Source of the DNA: Cololabis saira | Taxonomy: Eukaryota; Chordata; Actinopteri; Beloniformes; Belonidae | NCBI RefSeq assembly: GCF_033807715.1 | Contig: NC_084599.1 | Location: forward strand, 28,618,125 to 28,682,124 | Reading direction: 5' to 3' | Length of the DNA stretch: 64,000 bases | Part shown: piece after piece, positions 12,130 through 25,475 of the stretch | Layout of the letters: each line of letters opens with the position of its first letter | Position numbering within the stretch: the stretch's first letter is position 1 | Notes under the pieces: generated by a model | What the model was told of the DNA's origin: nothing | The model's input: the letters and a program-made list of their open reading frames with translations, nothing else | The model's database searches: none | Translations under genes and position numbers: made by a program

Positions 12130-14436
12130 ATTACTTGATGGTTTTCATGATGTATGTCTATGCTGCAGAAAACCACTTTGTTGCCCTTTGAGTAATCAGA
12201 GACACATTTTTGTCCAATTGATGAATAAAAGTCACAATCTGTCAGTTTTCTTATTGCTGCCTAACAAAGTCCTGAGGGAAATTCAGTGAAGCTAAATGCT
12301 TCACTGTCTTCACAGACTGGTGGGTAACCATGTAAGATGGTGGTGTTTTGTCTGAAGACTACTGTAGTAAAGCTAAGGCTGAGAACTTCAGCTAAAACAA
12401 TGCAGCACGAGACAACTGATCCAGGATATGTTATTTGATTATAAAGAAGCTAACTGTCAACATGCTGATAACAAATGTCCTTATACATTGTTGGAATACA
12501 AAAGTACGACCTCTTTCATCTCAGTTTTTTCATAAAAATATGTATTTTAGTATACCATCAAATAAAACTACTTCATCAGATAAATGTTGTGCCTGGTTTT
12601 TGACTTCATCAGCCAACTTGTATTTTGCCAAGCAGTAACCTACAGAGCTGCTTGGTGTTTAGAAAGGTTGGAATGTACCATCGTGGGCTCAGTTTGAACC
12701 AAAATAGCAGTCCACTTGTTGATCCTTAAGAGCTTTGTGTGTTTGTGTGTATGTATATGTTTGTGCACACTGGTCAAACTTGTTACGATGGTTTGGGAAT
12801 CCCATTCCTGCATTGCTTGGTATGTTAAAGCAGGGCTTAATAAAAGAGTCGGTTTCTCAGTTACCATGGCAATAAGGGCTTTCCTGCTCTTCCTTTCCCA
12901 TCAGCCCATGTGCTTCCTCCCACCTCTGCTGTGTGAGATGAAGCTTAGCAAAATGCTTTAACAAGCGTCCCTCTGCAAATGCCAGCCAAGTCAGATTCTG
13001 CACATTACATCATCCTTTGTTTTGTCTGCTCTGCTGAACCATCCTTATTTTACGCTATTGTTTAAACTGCAGTGAACGTGTGAAATTAATGCAATGTGTA
13101 ACCTACCAGTGTAAAATACACATTTCTGTCCAAATTGTGTGGACTACAATGTTTATGGATAACTAGGTCTGTGGAAACATATTATAGTTTTTTAGTAATC
13201 TTTGGATGAATTCTATTTTTTTCAAATAAGTGTAGAGAACTGCAGTAATCCTGGATAACCGTTGAATCACCCACAGATATTGTAGGCTTCAACAAGAATA
13301 GAAAGGAGTCATGTGTAATAAAACCTGGAAAACGTGATGTGAGACATGTTTTTTTTTTCTATAGTTAAATACCACTGACACATGAAATGACTAATACAAG
13401 GGAGAGTTGGTTAACACTATCGCAGAGTTCATGATAGCAAAACAATAATAGCAGCCTAAGCGCACATTTTCAGTTAAATCTAAATGCCAAAACCCCTCAC
13501 AAGGCAGTCAAATGTTCAATTTCCCATCGCTTATGCCGTTGTTTAAACAGGTGGGATGTCCTCACATTCAGATGCATTGGTCAATGGGTAAAGGTCTCAG
13601 TTTTGTTGGGCAAATAAAGTTCAGCATTAAGCTGAGCAGTCAAAGTAGTTGAGGGCATCCTTTAAATCTCTACTGACTGTATCACAGTGTCGCTGAAATA
13701 CTTTCTATTTTGAGCAAATAAAGCACAAAAACACTGTACCTTCCTGAATAAAACAAAACCGTGCAAGAAGTAAAATGTACTGTTGAGTCCACAAGATGGC
13801 GTAAATACATAATAGTGAGGCTGGAGCAACAACATAAACTATGAATCTCTTTCTGATCAGTCATATATACCTTAACATAGGAGACAAAAATGGTATCTTT
13901 GTCTTTAGATGATACATGTTTTCCTCTAATTAAGAGCTGGAGGAATCAAAAGCTAGTATGGATGCTTTTCTTGAATGATCATAAATGAGAGCTCAGGCCT
14001 GTCTCATAATGTCACCTGTGTAGATAAAATGTCTCTGACCGCAGGCTTATGATATCCACGGGTTACAATAAATCCTGATAGTACAGCTTTGGGTCATGAA
14101 TGAAAAAACTCAAAAAGGAGAAAAACAGGAAAAAGCGAAGTGGATGGTGACTTTTTATTCGTGTCTTTTTTAAAGCTTTGCATTCATCCAAACCATAGTA
14201 AAAAAAGAAACAATTGTAACTAATTGACCCTATTTATTTGTTGATTTAATAAAACATCTACAGCATAATCAAAAGAAAGGTCCAAAACCAAACAGGCAAA
14301 GCAATAAAACAGACAAGATGCTGTTGCCTGCAAGCATTTCAGATGGATTTAATTTGTAATTACATCAGTTCTTCTGTCTCTGCAACAGCGAAAAACACAC
14401 TGTCAGCCTGTTGACTTAAATCACATTAATTCAGTT
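12130..14436. other. Non-coding stretch, no gene recognised
   Basis: Short frames occur on both strands, but none has recognisable motifs. No terminal repeats were seen. Confidence 0.55.
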
Positions 14437-14672
14437 CGATTCAATTTTATTTACATATGTCTATTACAATTGTCTCTAGATGCTTTCCAGAAAGCCAGAA
14501 CATGACCCCCGAGCAATTATTACATAAACAGTGGCAGGTAAAAACTCCTCTAGCGGGAAAAAATCCTTAAGCCACACAGTGGAAAGAAAAAACTCCCATT
14601 TAGGAGGAAAGAAACCTCAATAAGGATCTTGATCATAAGGGGGGATCCTCCTGCTGAAGGCCAACTTTTGCC
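14437..14672 (+). repeat. Fish interspersed repeat (retroelement-like)
   Basis: The sequence runs from TCAATTTTATTTACATATG through AACATGACCCCCGAG, GGTAAAAACTCCTC and GGAGGAAAGAAACCTC to GATCCTCCTGCTGAAGGCC. I recall this order of phrases from a very common teleost interspersed repeat. It is non-coding. Confidence 0.6.
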
Positions 14673-16460
14673 CTATAGCATCTTTAATGTGAAAAACCAG
14701 CACTGGTACCCAGGCAGTAAGGAAGAACTGCAGGAGACAACACAAAAGATTGATTGAAAAGCTTTTGACACCTTCATCTGAGTCATCAGCTTAGAGGGGG
14801 TCTTTATGTGACACTTTGACTATGAAACCAAACATCCAAGCCACAGAATCCCCTCCTGCCGCTGACGGTGCACTATCTTCAAAGCCCCCAGCTTCCCGCA
14901 TTGTGGTTTATGTGTTATTGTGTGTCTGATCTACAGTCTGTGTGTCAGATTTTTTTTCTTTTACTCCTATAGCTATAAGCACAGCTTCTTTTGTGCATAA
15001 AAATGCCATTCTGGAGAGTAATAAAAGCTTTTTATACCGTCAACAACTGTAAATCATCTTCAGCTACTTGTGCACGGTGTGTCTTTGACTTTGACGTAAG
15101 TCATTAAACACAACACCATGAACATGAATTAAGGAGGACACAAACTGAGTACATAGCATCTGCAACAACAATATAGATATATAATATAAATGTTGGAATG
15201 TTGGAATAAGTTGGAATATAAATTCATGCATGACAACGACTATGATTTAACTTGAGATTTTTCCTTTTTATGGTAAAATATGTGGGTACTAAACTGCTCC
15301 AAACAGCTCATTAATCTTAGCTCTCAGCTAAAAATGTGACAGGAGCAATAAAAAATAAATAAATAAAAAAACAACTAAAATGCTGGCTTCCACTATGAAT
15401 CCTTATTCCATTTTATCTTCACCTTGGCCTGAATGTCATCTGTGCATATGAAACTTGTCCTCTGTTTTGTGTTATAAAACATCTGTCCATCTACCTCCAA
15501 AATAAGATGACAGGTTAAGGACAGCAACTCGTCATGTGCACACCCATTGGTTGTTTCCACAGCGGCTCACTACTCAAAATACATCAGAAAAAAAAGATAA
15601 TCTTTTGTTTCTAAATCAAAACTGATACAAAATGTTTTTATGAAGTTTTTTTTCCAACCAAAAATGTCAGTTGTTGAGTCAGACAGTTGATTAAGATCAG
15701 TGGGAGGAAAAGTAAAAAAAAAACAACTGAATCATTAATTGAGGTTTGGAGGAGATTTGTTATTTTTGCTTCACTTAAACCTAAAAATAAAATAAAAAAA
15801 CTTTTTTTATGTACATCTTTCAAGACCAAGTAAAACCTAAAGCTGCACTACAGCTTCTTGCTTTTCTAATGAAAAGGAAGATTGACATCTCCAAACCTAA
15901 CAGATACAGAAAAAAACTAAGAAGAATCTTTGTTTTTCATTTGATAGACCAGACCTAATAAATAGATAAATAAATACAAATCTGCCATTGAAGATACAAT
16001 ATATGTAAGCAGCATTTTGATGAAATAACAATAAAATAAAAGTAATTAAAACTTAGCAAACAATATTTTATTCACAAAGACTTACTGTCAGAGGGGGTAA
16101 AAAAAACAATGATCTTTATAGCTGCTAATGTGCAAAAAATGTTGAAACATTCGTATCAGAATGTGAAGAAAATGATTTGCATCTTCCTCATCTGAGCGCC
16201 ACACTACACAGGTCCATGAAACTCTTTGAAGTCTTCCGTTACAGGAGGTGCTTGTGATACTGTAGGTAGATAAATCCGGGTTTCTTCAAGTTCCTGTCAA
16301 CAGTTTCCTCTTGTCAGACAAAAAGGCAACTGCTTGAGTAAAGAAAACAAGGCTTCAGCATATCAAAACTGCTTATCAACTCATTAAGATTACATTACAT
16401 TTAGATATTAAACTCAAAGACCATTGCCTCAGATCTGGAAGCAGAACCTATTCTTCTATC
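14673..16460. other. Non-coding stretch upstream of the ITIM receptor gene
   Basis: No gene was recognised. The last 100-200 bases should hold the promoter and 5' leader of the gene starting at 16461, but no definite TATA box or start site could be assigned. Confidence 0.5.
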
Positions 16461-19400
16461 ATGCTGGACAACATTACCACAAAGCCACTTGGGTTATTTT
16501 TGATCATCACAGCTCACGTGGCATTCAACGGTAAGATGTCTTCTTCAGGCTCAATGTCTTTCTTTTGTGACGCTTGGGAGGTTTTGGGGGTTTTCACCTA
16601 CAGTTTCGTGGTTAACTACTTCACAGTATTTACTCCACTGTCACAATTCTCTTTCATACAAATCAGTAATTACACTGCAAAAACTCAAAATCTTAACAAG
16701 AATATTTGTCTTATTTCTAGTTAAAATGTCTCATTTTTAGTCAGAAAAATCTGATTACACTTAAAACAAGACTCATCACTGGAAAAAACAACAATTTTCA
16801 TCTGTTTCAAGTAGATTTTCGCTTAAAAATTAGTAGAAAAATCTGCCAGTGGAACAAGATTTTTTTGCCTGTAATGAGAAGATAAATCTTGTCCAACTGG
16901 CAGATTTTTTCTACTTATTTCAAGTGAAAATGTACTTGAAACAGGTAGACATTGTCAAATAACAAGTTATTTTTCTGGTAATTACTCTTGTTTTAAGTGT
17001 AATGAGATTTTTTGACTAAAAATGAGACTACAAATAAGACAAATATTCCTGGTAAGATTTTGAGTTTTTGCAGTGTAAGTGCCGGTGAGTATGTGCATTG
17101 ATGTTTGTATGAAAACCATTGTCTCAGGCATAAAGTGATACCCACGTGTCTTTGCAGTTGTTGACATGATTACTGGCATTTAAGGTAATAGCATTTAGAA
17201 GAGGAAGAGCTGTTTCTCATTAACTAGTTCTGAGGCAATATTTATAGGGCCAAATGCTTCGTGAATGTCTAGTACTGATATAAAAACTATTGACTGGTTG
17301 TGTTTGAGATAAAAAGCAAATACTTAATGGTTTTTAATATTATGAAACAGTGCCATTAATACACAGCAAGACACTTTATTATGTGCAGTCACAATAACGC
17401 TAATACATTTTTTGAGTATCATATAAATGCCACAATGTTTTGAAATGATGCCTACCGGCAACTTATTTCTTATGTGAATTGTAATAAAAATAATGATGAA
17501 CAACTGTAATGGGCTGATGACCTGCCAAGGGTGTATAGCTGTCTCTCACGCAGAGAACTGGAACTGACTCCAGCATCTCCATGACCCTGAACAGGAATGA
17601 GCGGATACAGATAATGGAAGGACAGATGGATCAAAATGAATCTAATTTTTAGTGAAAGCCTAAGAATATTATAAATGTGCTGTTGCCCATGCTACACACC
17701 TGTTGACTCACATAATGAGATATTCCCGTGAATATTTTTGTAAGTTTTTATTATACGTCTTATCCAATCTTCAATTCCCCCAGCACGACTTTTTTAAGAC
17801 CTTTGTTGACATCAGTTGTTTAATGAGTGTACAGTCCCAAAATTCGACATTTTGTCTTAGTACCAACGAAGAAGGAGGTTTAAGTAATTGGATCATTGCA
17901 TTATGTTTTCATTTCAATTTTACATTTCTTTTTTTAGAAACTGGGTTTTATGGGAAAGGTTTGGCTTTTAATCACCATTCTTACTGAAATGCCACCTCAC
18001 ATCCAGTCTTCTATGTCTTGTATAATTTGAAAAGGGTCCTCAAGTAGAAGTACAGGTATCTTACCAGGAAAGAACATTCAAAAGAAGTCAACAATTTTCT
18101 GATTTTAAATGTAGTTAATAAACGAAAGTAAAAGTACAAAAATGTGAGTAGTTAGCTGGCACACATTAGCTCAGCCATCAGCAGGCCACATGTGAGAGCC
18201 CAAGTGTGCATTTTATCCAGAAAAGGTTGCTAATTAAAAGTGAAATTTGCCAGAAAATCTAAATATTGAAGTAAAGTACAGATATGTCAAAAATATTCTC
18301 GAGTAGTAAAATATGACACTGTTTAATTTAGAAATGTGGAATAATAGTTACGATAATGTTGTCCGCTACAATTTTTCATCTGCATGTATCAGAAAGGGTA
18401 CGCTGAAATTTAGTTTGAGTCTTGTCTTAACCTGTGGTCTCTATTGTGTCTTTTAGTTTTCATTTGTGGTGATACTGCTGTAATATCACAAAGTCGGAGA
18501 GCAGTAAGCACCACTGGATCTGCCTCCTGCAGCATAGGCTCATTCAAAGGTATGTTCATTGTAACTGCTGAAAGTGGTAGGAATTAATTACGCACATTAT
18601 TCATACAATAATGTCAAATCTCAATAACTTGTTTTTTCTAATCTGATACAAATTATGCTATTTTACTTCACTGCCTAATTCACTGATTAAATGGTTAAAA
18701 TGCACATGAATACAGCGTTTAATACAATAATTAAGAATGTACTGATAAGCCATAGCATTCCCATTATTCACAGGTAATGCGAGTTAACACTTACTGTGCC
18801 ATGTTCTGCTGGGAAAATGGCATAAATGTGGACACTTGCAACCTACCTAGAATATTTTGCAAATCAGTCACAGCAGGATAATAACAATTCCCCAAGCATA
18901 TCACCACTGGGTCCTTCAATTTCTTTTTTAGGAATTGTTCAAAGAAAAAAAACAAAGACTCTGGGATGTTCATTTCATATTCAAACTCCCCAGGTCTCAA
19001 TCTGATGGGATCTGTGGAAAGCAATATCAGTTTGTAGAGACCCTGCCACCCTTCATAAAGGACCTATTCCATACATCCTGGTACCAGCAACTCTGGGACT
19101 CAATCAAAGGTTCTTTGTCCAGATCCTGACCGGCCGGACCTCTCTTTAGAGCACAAGAAATATCTTTTTAATATTAAATGGGGGTGGGTCATAGTGTTTT
19201 GACTAATCGGCAAAGAGCAGGTCATATTACTCTGAAAAAAAAAAGATTTAACTTGTGAATTGATGTTTTTTGGTTTGTTTTATTTTGACAATTGCTATTT
19301 TTCCTTTATACAGAAGACTATAATCACATTCTCCCCTTCGTGGTTCTGTCTTGTTCTGTCTCCATACAGACCCCAACCGTACAAAGGTCACTGGGATCAT

Positions 19401-20894
19401 CGGAAAAAACATCACGCTTCAGTTTATATTTAATGTCAGCATCATGAAAAACAATACGTTTGCAATATATGTAAAAGAAGAAAAAAAGATTGCAGAAAAT
19501 ACAAGATTAAACAACATCAGCTTTGTAATTTACCCTGAAAACTCTTCTTTATTTTACCACATCACAAATCTAACTGAAAATAATAGTGACATTTACTTGG
19601 CCAGTTTGTTTGTAGACTCAGGCCCCCCTCAACTAAGTAATCGAGTGTGCCTGACTGTAAAAGAAGAGAAGATAAGAGCCACAGGTAAGGTCACACATTA
19701 CACTTTAAGGTATCTGGAATATCAAAGTAAATCAAAGAATTCGCAAATTGTAGAAAAGACAACCTTTATTGGATCACAACACTGCAGTGCTTATCTGTGG
19801 CATAAATCGAAGTGCTTCACACTGCAGTACTTAAATGTTCTTTTTAACTGGTTAAAATAATGAAGATAGGTCATGTCATTGCTCGTCAGATGCAGGTTAT
19901 ACAGGCTGACCTTAACCTAGTAGCTACAGCGCACCTTATGTGCAAATAGTAAGAAACAGGCCATTTATTTTCAGGTGTGTATATAGGTTAATGTTTCATT
20001 CTTTTTGTTTTTATATGTTATGTTATGTCCCCACAATTGCTAAAACCAAACATACCCTCTTGTTCATAGGTCACTTTTATCTAGATGGGCTGACCAAGTA
20101 AAATAGGAATTTAGAAAACCACTAAAATTGATATTAGGAAGCCATTTTTTTTTTTTAAGACACCGACATCCATTGACCTATTTTCGGCATTAACCAGTAA
20201 ACCGCTGGATGTTGTTTCAGGTTTGTGATTTCACCGCTGACTGACTGAGTTGGGAAAAAAGTAGCTGCGGTTATTCCGACTGTTACTTTTCCGAGAGTTA
20301 CTTTGGTTTTCAACTGTTACTTACTGGTTTGGATGAATTATTCTTTCCATTTAAAAGTAGTCTAATGTTCCTATTAGTCAATCTTCTCATCGTAAATGAA
20401 ATAGAATTAAACAAATTATGCACCTGATTCATCACTATTGTAAAGTACAAAAATCTGAAAATGCTCATCTTCATCATCTTCACTTGACTTAAAGCTCAAC
20501 TTGCGTTGTTGACCCATTATTAAAAATGCAGTTCAAAGCAAGAAGATATTTATATTCATGATCTCAAAATTACAAAACCGTTAAACGTGATGGTGCATCT
20601 TGTTTTTACTTCTTCTTGTGTGCATGTCAGCTCCACTGAGCTCCTCCAGTCGTTAGATAAACTGTTGCTGGTTGACTTTGGAGTTGAAAGATGATGAGAA
20701 AGTGATGTTGGAATCATTTGAATGAAAGTGGGGGACCAGCCAATCAACAAACATATCTTGCCAGCTTTATTGCTTAGTAAGCTCAAGTTCCAGAGCCCTT
20801 TTTAATATAGAAAGTAGCAGGATCACATTTGAAGATTTGCATCTTTATTAAAAAGGAATGAACTTACACAAAGAAGCAAAAAATAGTGAAACGC

Positions 20895-20974
<80 letters not shown>

Positions 20975-23786
20975 TTATATACAAATTTACATTTCCATTG
21001 TGATCTACAGTAACATGTTATCTTGTGTTTCTGTTCAGGGCACAACGTGTCACAAATCTGCTTATGAGAAAAAACAACTATCTTTGTTTTCAGGATGGAT
21101 GAGTAAATGTTTTCATAATATTGTTTTAACTCCCACAGTTCCTCCAGAAACGATAAGCCGCAGCACACCTGCAGGTAGTGGAAGTTCCAGTTACTTTCCC
21201 TCTCTTGGCGTCACGGTCCTCGTGCTGGCACCTATGGTGATGTTCGCCGCAGTGCTCCCCGTCTTGATTTGTTGCCTTCTGAAAACCAAAGGTAAAGATA
21301 TGCACGGTACAAAAATGACAATGTACTCCGTATATGTCCAGCATATTTGCTAAAAACACGTGATTCATTGTTCCTCAGGATGTGACTCATAATACAACTG
21401 AACATTGCAGGCTTGTAATGTACTTGGTAAAGAATTTAGTGATTACTTTCTTGCTCTTATCAGCTTACACCAAAGTCTTAGTTAAATTTCGTATGCCAGA
21501 ATTTCATATTAAGTTAAATTGTTTTAAAAACGAAGAAACCGCATGTGTAGTCTCATGATTTTTCCAGGCAAACAGACACAGACAGTGTTTCTGTATATTT
21601 GTTGGAAAAAAATGTGCATCTGTGTGACTAAATTCTCAAAAAATGCAAACCATATTGCAGTTTCACATCCTTTTGATCGATGTGATGATTCAAGTTTTTT
21701 TAAATGAAATCCTCCCTTTGCTTATGGAAATGTAGTTGTACCTACTATCAGAAAGATATGAGTGGAAAGAAAAAAACATTACTTGCATTCTCACTCATGA
21801 GTCTGCTTTCACTTCAGAGGCAAAGCCTCCTGGCCTACTTTGAGCAGAAGCACTGCTGCTCTGAAATATTTTGACAACCGCCTTGACCTCAGAAACCACA
21901 TTTGAAGATTTTCTTTATGCGTGCATGAATGCAAACTTTTGCTGACTCTACATTCCTGTGTATTATCATATTTAACTGGTCCACCCATCTTCCAGGGCGA
22001 CGAGTCTGCCAGTAAACTGACGCGATGGTTAAATTGTGCTCGCTGCAGCTTCTCAAGTACAGATGCTTCATAGTGCTGAAGGTGTGCAGGAGACCTAAAA
22101 GTGAAGAAATATCATTCAGTAAAACTTGATCTACTGTAGCTATTTAAAAAAAAAAGAACACTTTACTTTATAAGACTTATTTTGACAACTAGTGGTCAAA
22201 ATAGGGTTTAATGCTGTAGTTACATATCTTTATTCATGTTTGAAATGTATTCATGTTTGATCATTTCTGCTAATTATGAGTAAAAGGTCTGTCTCTCTGC
22301 CAAGCTGTTCTCATACTCGAGGCTTTCAAATATCAAACTGATCTCTACGACAGAAAATCTAGATCACAACAAAAGTTGTGGCATTTTCATGGTAAATTCT
22401 GAAAATGTTTTGAATGACTACATTTCATTTGTAAATACAGAGATGCAGCGGCCTATCACTTAATAATGCTTTATGTTCTGCATCTAAACATGTTCTTGCT
22501 TCATGGTGAGGTCCACATGTGATATCTCCTTTCGTGCATGGCTACATAAACTTGATATTTCATCATCCTTATGTTTGATGCTAAACAGGAAGAGGAAGTG
22601 TAAGGGGCAGAGATAACTCTTAAAGTCCTTGAGCTTTTCTACTCCACTTTCACTTATGAAGGGTTATGGTTTGAAAGATTGCTTTTGACTTCTTTTTGAC
22701 ATTTAAAATTTGCATTTGGACTAGAAAATATATAATCAGTGTTTTCACATCTTTCATTATTTTTTGTGGATGCTGTCCCACACAAAACAACAGCATTGCC
22801 ATTTAATGATTTCCCCCCCTTAGACACTTTTTGAACACAAAGGTCAAACCTACCCATGACATATTTTCTTGTGAGACTGGATTGGGAGTGCTGCTGTTTT
22901 GTCAGCGTTAGCCTTTCTGAGAGAAGTGCAAGTTGTCCTTTCGTATCAATGCCCTGAGGTGCTGCCTGACTTCATTCTGATCGTATCATTTTAATATTTA
23001 CTGTAGTTTCACAGTTACAGTATACTTTGTTTTCCAGTACCTTTGTCATGGGTTTACTTTTGATTACACTTGTTGTATGGTCAGGTTTAGGCATCAAAAC
23101 TGCTTAAAATACTGCCAGGAATACTCGCTGCAAGTAAGCTGAAATAACCTGCAGGTTTACTGACTGAACTTTGCTCAGCATAACCCCAATCTGTATTTTT
23201 CTTTGGTCCACATTTAGCCTTAAATTGCACTCAGCTGCATAAATGCAGCAACACATTCACCAGAAATGACCGAAATCTGCATTCACTTTGGTCTTTCAGG
23301 TCTTCGTAACACTTGCTGAAACACGTATTGTAACATCTGTCTGACGTGTGGCCCATACACCACATGCCATGACCAGATAACCCACTCATGACCCTTGGAT
23401 CATGTCTGTTTTATAAGTCTATAAAATGATGATTGCATTTTATTTCATAGACAGATGAAATGTTGTTTTGACTGCTCACCAGCAAGATCATTGGATGTGG
23501 AAATTAGGTCAAGGGTGACAAGAATGTATTTAATCATTAAAGCTTTTCCATAAAATCAAACTGGAGTGAAAAATATGTCCTATAGAGCTGAAAGGAGGTA
23601 CCGTCAGGTGAAAAGTCTCTGCTTGGCTGATGAAAATTTGTTAAGGCATTCGAAACTTAATGTAACCTATCCTCTGTGCTCAATTTCTCACCTACTGTGC
23701 TTCTTATACAGACCAACAAGGACAAGAAGAGCCCCAGAGAATGTCTAATCCCACTGTGCAGGTTTGAACACTTTCACTCTTTTAAA

Positions 23787-23845
<59 letters not shown>

Positions 23846-24608
23846 CGTATTTTCTGGACTATAAGCCGCTACTTTTTTCATAGGTTTTGAACCATGCGGC
23901 TCATACAAAGGTGCTGCTATTCTGTGGATTTTTCTTCCACCGCTCGGGGCGCTCTAACCGGAATCAGAATCAAAACTAAGACAAAATAAATGCAAAGAAG
24001 AATACGCTACTTTAGCTACCTTAAGAATACTTCTTTAGCAGATAGAAGTAGGTAGAAGCAGATTTCAAACAGATAAATAGATAGATAAACAAATAAATAC
24101 CGGTTATTTTCTCTTGGTTCTGTCCCGTTTTAATCAGCAAAGTTGCTGCCGTGTTAAAAGACACTGTTAGGAAAGGATCTGTTTAGGTACAAACATGTAC
24201 ATCATTTACAGTTCAAAATCGTTCTGTACATCTAGTAAATATCTAATCTAACAACATAAATATTTGCGGCTTGCATATCTTTTTTTTTAAATAGAGCTGA
24301 TGCGGCTTGTATGCAGGTGCGGCTTATAGTCCAGAAAATACACACTTTATATATGGAAATGAATATGTAGACCAGATGAAGAGATTCTAAAGCTTACCCA
24401 ATTGTATTTACAGGAAACTATTGAGGAATCCTTCAACGCTCCTGGACCCTCACTGATCTACAGCGTCTTGGACTTCCCCAAAAGAGCATCTACAGGTGTG
24501 GAGTTCAGTCCCAGTGAGACGGAGTACGCTGCTGTCAGCTACCTATCAGAGAAGAGAGCAATGTCAAAGCCAGCTAAATGTAAACCTGCCGATCGTCCTC
24601 AGTTTTAG
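16461..24608 (+). CDS. ITIM/ITSM-bearing single-Ig-domain transmembrane receptor
   Basis: Six coding exons join in frame: 16461-16530, 18457-18549, 19370-19684, 21139-21291, 23712-23761 and 24414-24608 (876 nt, 291 residues). All introns are GT/AG. Introns 1-4 are phase 1, typical of Ig-domain exons. Residues 1-22 are a signal peptide. Exon 3 (residues 55-159) is an Ig-like domain with eight N-glycosylation sequons and an ending [13 protein letters not shown] like a V-domain F strand, but without the usual cysteine pair. Exon 4 has a stalk and membrane helix (about 182-207). The tail carries LIYSVL (Tyr243, ITIM) and TEYAAV (Tyr265, ITSM-like), suggesting SH2-phosphatase or SAP-type adaptor binding. 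It probably acts as an inhibitory or switch receptor on leukocytes. It resembles uncharacterised teleost proteins I recall. A CD2/SLAM relationship is inference. Exon 2 could be skipped without losing frame. Confidence 0.85.
16670..17078. mobile_element. Foldback MITE with TTACACTGCAAAAACTCAAA ends
   Basis: The first 26 bases (TTACACTGCAAAAACTCAAA...) are repeated inverted at the right end. Internal blocks (AAGACAAATATT, CTTGAAACAG, CTGCCAGTGGAACAAGAT) also occur in both orientations, so the whole 409 bp folds back on itself. It lies in intron 1 of the ITIM receptor gene and is non-coding. Confidence 0.92.
17508..17632 (+). repeat. RTE-like retroelement 3' tail
   Basis: The phrases GGGCTGATGACCTGCCAAGG, GACTCCAGCATCTCC and GAGCGGATACAGATAATGGA followed by GGACAGATGGAT match the order found in a very common fish repeat tail. 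It is a diverged copy in intron 1 of the ITIM receptor gene. Confidence 0.65.
18880..19225 (+). mobile_element. Degenerate Tc1/mariner-like transposon remnant
   Basis: The piece contains CTCCCCAGGTCTCAATCTGA and ATCTGTGG, followed about 80 bp later by CATCCTGGTACCAG. This matches the spacing of the SPDLNPIEHLW and SWCQIP regions of fish Tc1-like transposases. It ends with GGGTCATAGTGTTTTGACTA, which looks like a decayed terminal repeat. Stops and frameshifts are frequent. It lies in intron 2 of the ITIM receptor gene. Confidence 0.6.
20898..20971. repeat. (AT)n microsatellite
   Basis: This is 74 bp of pure AT in intron 3 of the ITIM receptor gene. Confidence 0.98.
23791..23840. repeat. (TA)n microsatellite
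   Basis: This is 50 bp of pure TA in intron 5 of the ITIM receptor gene, just left of the MITE at 23847. Confidence 0.97.
23847..24341. mobile_element. MITE with 23-bp inverted ends (GTATTTTCTGGACTATAAGC)
   Basis: The left terminus at 23847-23869 and the right terminus at 24319-24341 are exact inverted copies over 23 bases. A second GCGGCTTGTATGCAGGTGC motif lies inside the right end. It is non-coding, about 495 bp, in intron 5 of the ITIM receptor gene. The family is common in fish genomes by memory. No clear 8-bp target duplication was seen. Confidence 0.9.
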
Positions 24609-24629
24609 CAAAGACTTGACATAAATGTG

Positions 24630-24644
24630 AATAAAATGAATAAA
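24630..24644 (+). terminator. Polyadenylation signals of the ITIM receptor gene
   Basis: Two AATAAA hexamers (24630-24635 and 24639-24644) lie 22-36 bases after the stop codon. A third (25134-25139) could serve a longer transcript. Confidence 0.65.
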
Positions 24645-25404
24645 AACATGTACTTCCCGTCTTCCCCACTTTTTAACTTAAACAAGAGTTATGTTTTGTA
24701 AATCACTTTTTTTTTTAGAAATCAAACCTTCTGATGAAAAACTTGTCGGAATTGGCAGCAGGTACAAGATGTGTCAAGCTTTAAAAAAAACATTATGAGC
24801 TGTTGCCTATGATCAGCCAGCGAGGGTTGCTGCAGTCTCGTCTAATATTGTTTCAAAATGTACACCTACAGCCCCCCAACATTCATACACTTGGAGACTA
24901 TTTGTATACTTTCCAAAACCAACAACTGATCACTGGATCTTTAACTTTGACCAGACAGAACTGTTGTTTCAATACACTCCTTTTTCAGCTCTGTGGAGTG
25001 GACAGACTCTACAGAACAAGGCACCAGTTTTGGACGGGTTTTAGTTAGGATGTGCAAACCATTAACATGTGCCCTCATGGTTTCATGTGTCATTTCAGGA
25101 TCTTCTCATCACAAGTTTGACTCATTACCTTTCCCAATAAAGGAAACTTAGAGGCTAAATCAAATTAAACTGTTTTAAGGACACAGTGTCTTTGTACAGA
25201 AACAGATTAGTCTCTGCTGGAGTACTGTATGTTCACAATGAGGTGATGGTTTTTTTTTGTTTTGTTTTTTTACAGTTTTTCTGTATTCACAGGTTTTACG
25301 CAGAGCAACTGTCTAACACTATCTCACAAAATTATATAAAAAGTTCTCTGTTTGGTGGTGCTTAAATATATTTTTCTCACATTTATTGAAGAGAAGGTAC
25401 TGAT

Positions 25405-25475
25405 TTATTGAATTGAATTGAATTACTTTTATTGTCATTATACACTGTATAACAAATTTTTATGTGAATGTTATA
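25405..25475 (-). repeat. Retroelement 3' tail fragment
   Basis: Read on the minus strand, the piece ends AATGACAATAAAAGTAATTC followed by AATTC repeats, as in LINE tails of fish. It is short and non-coding. Confidence 0.5.

Noticed and set aside
13780..13800. A second CTCF-like site (CCACAAGATGGCG)
   Set aside because: It deviates from the core at several positions. Weak matches like this are frequent by chance.
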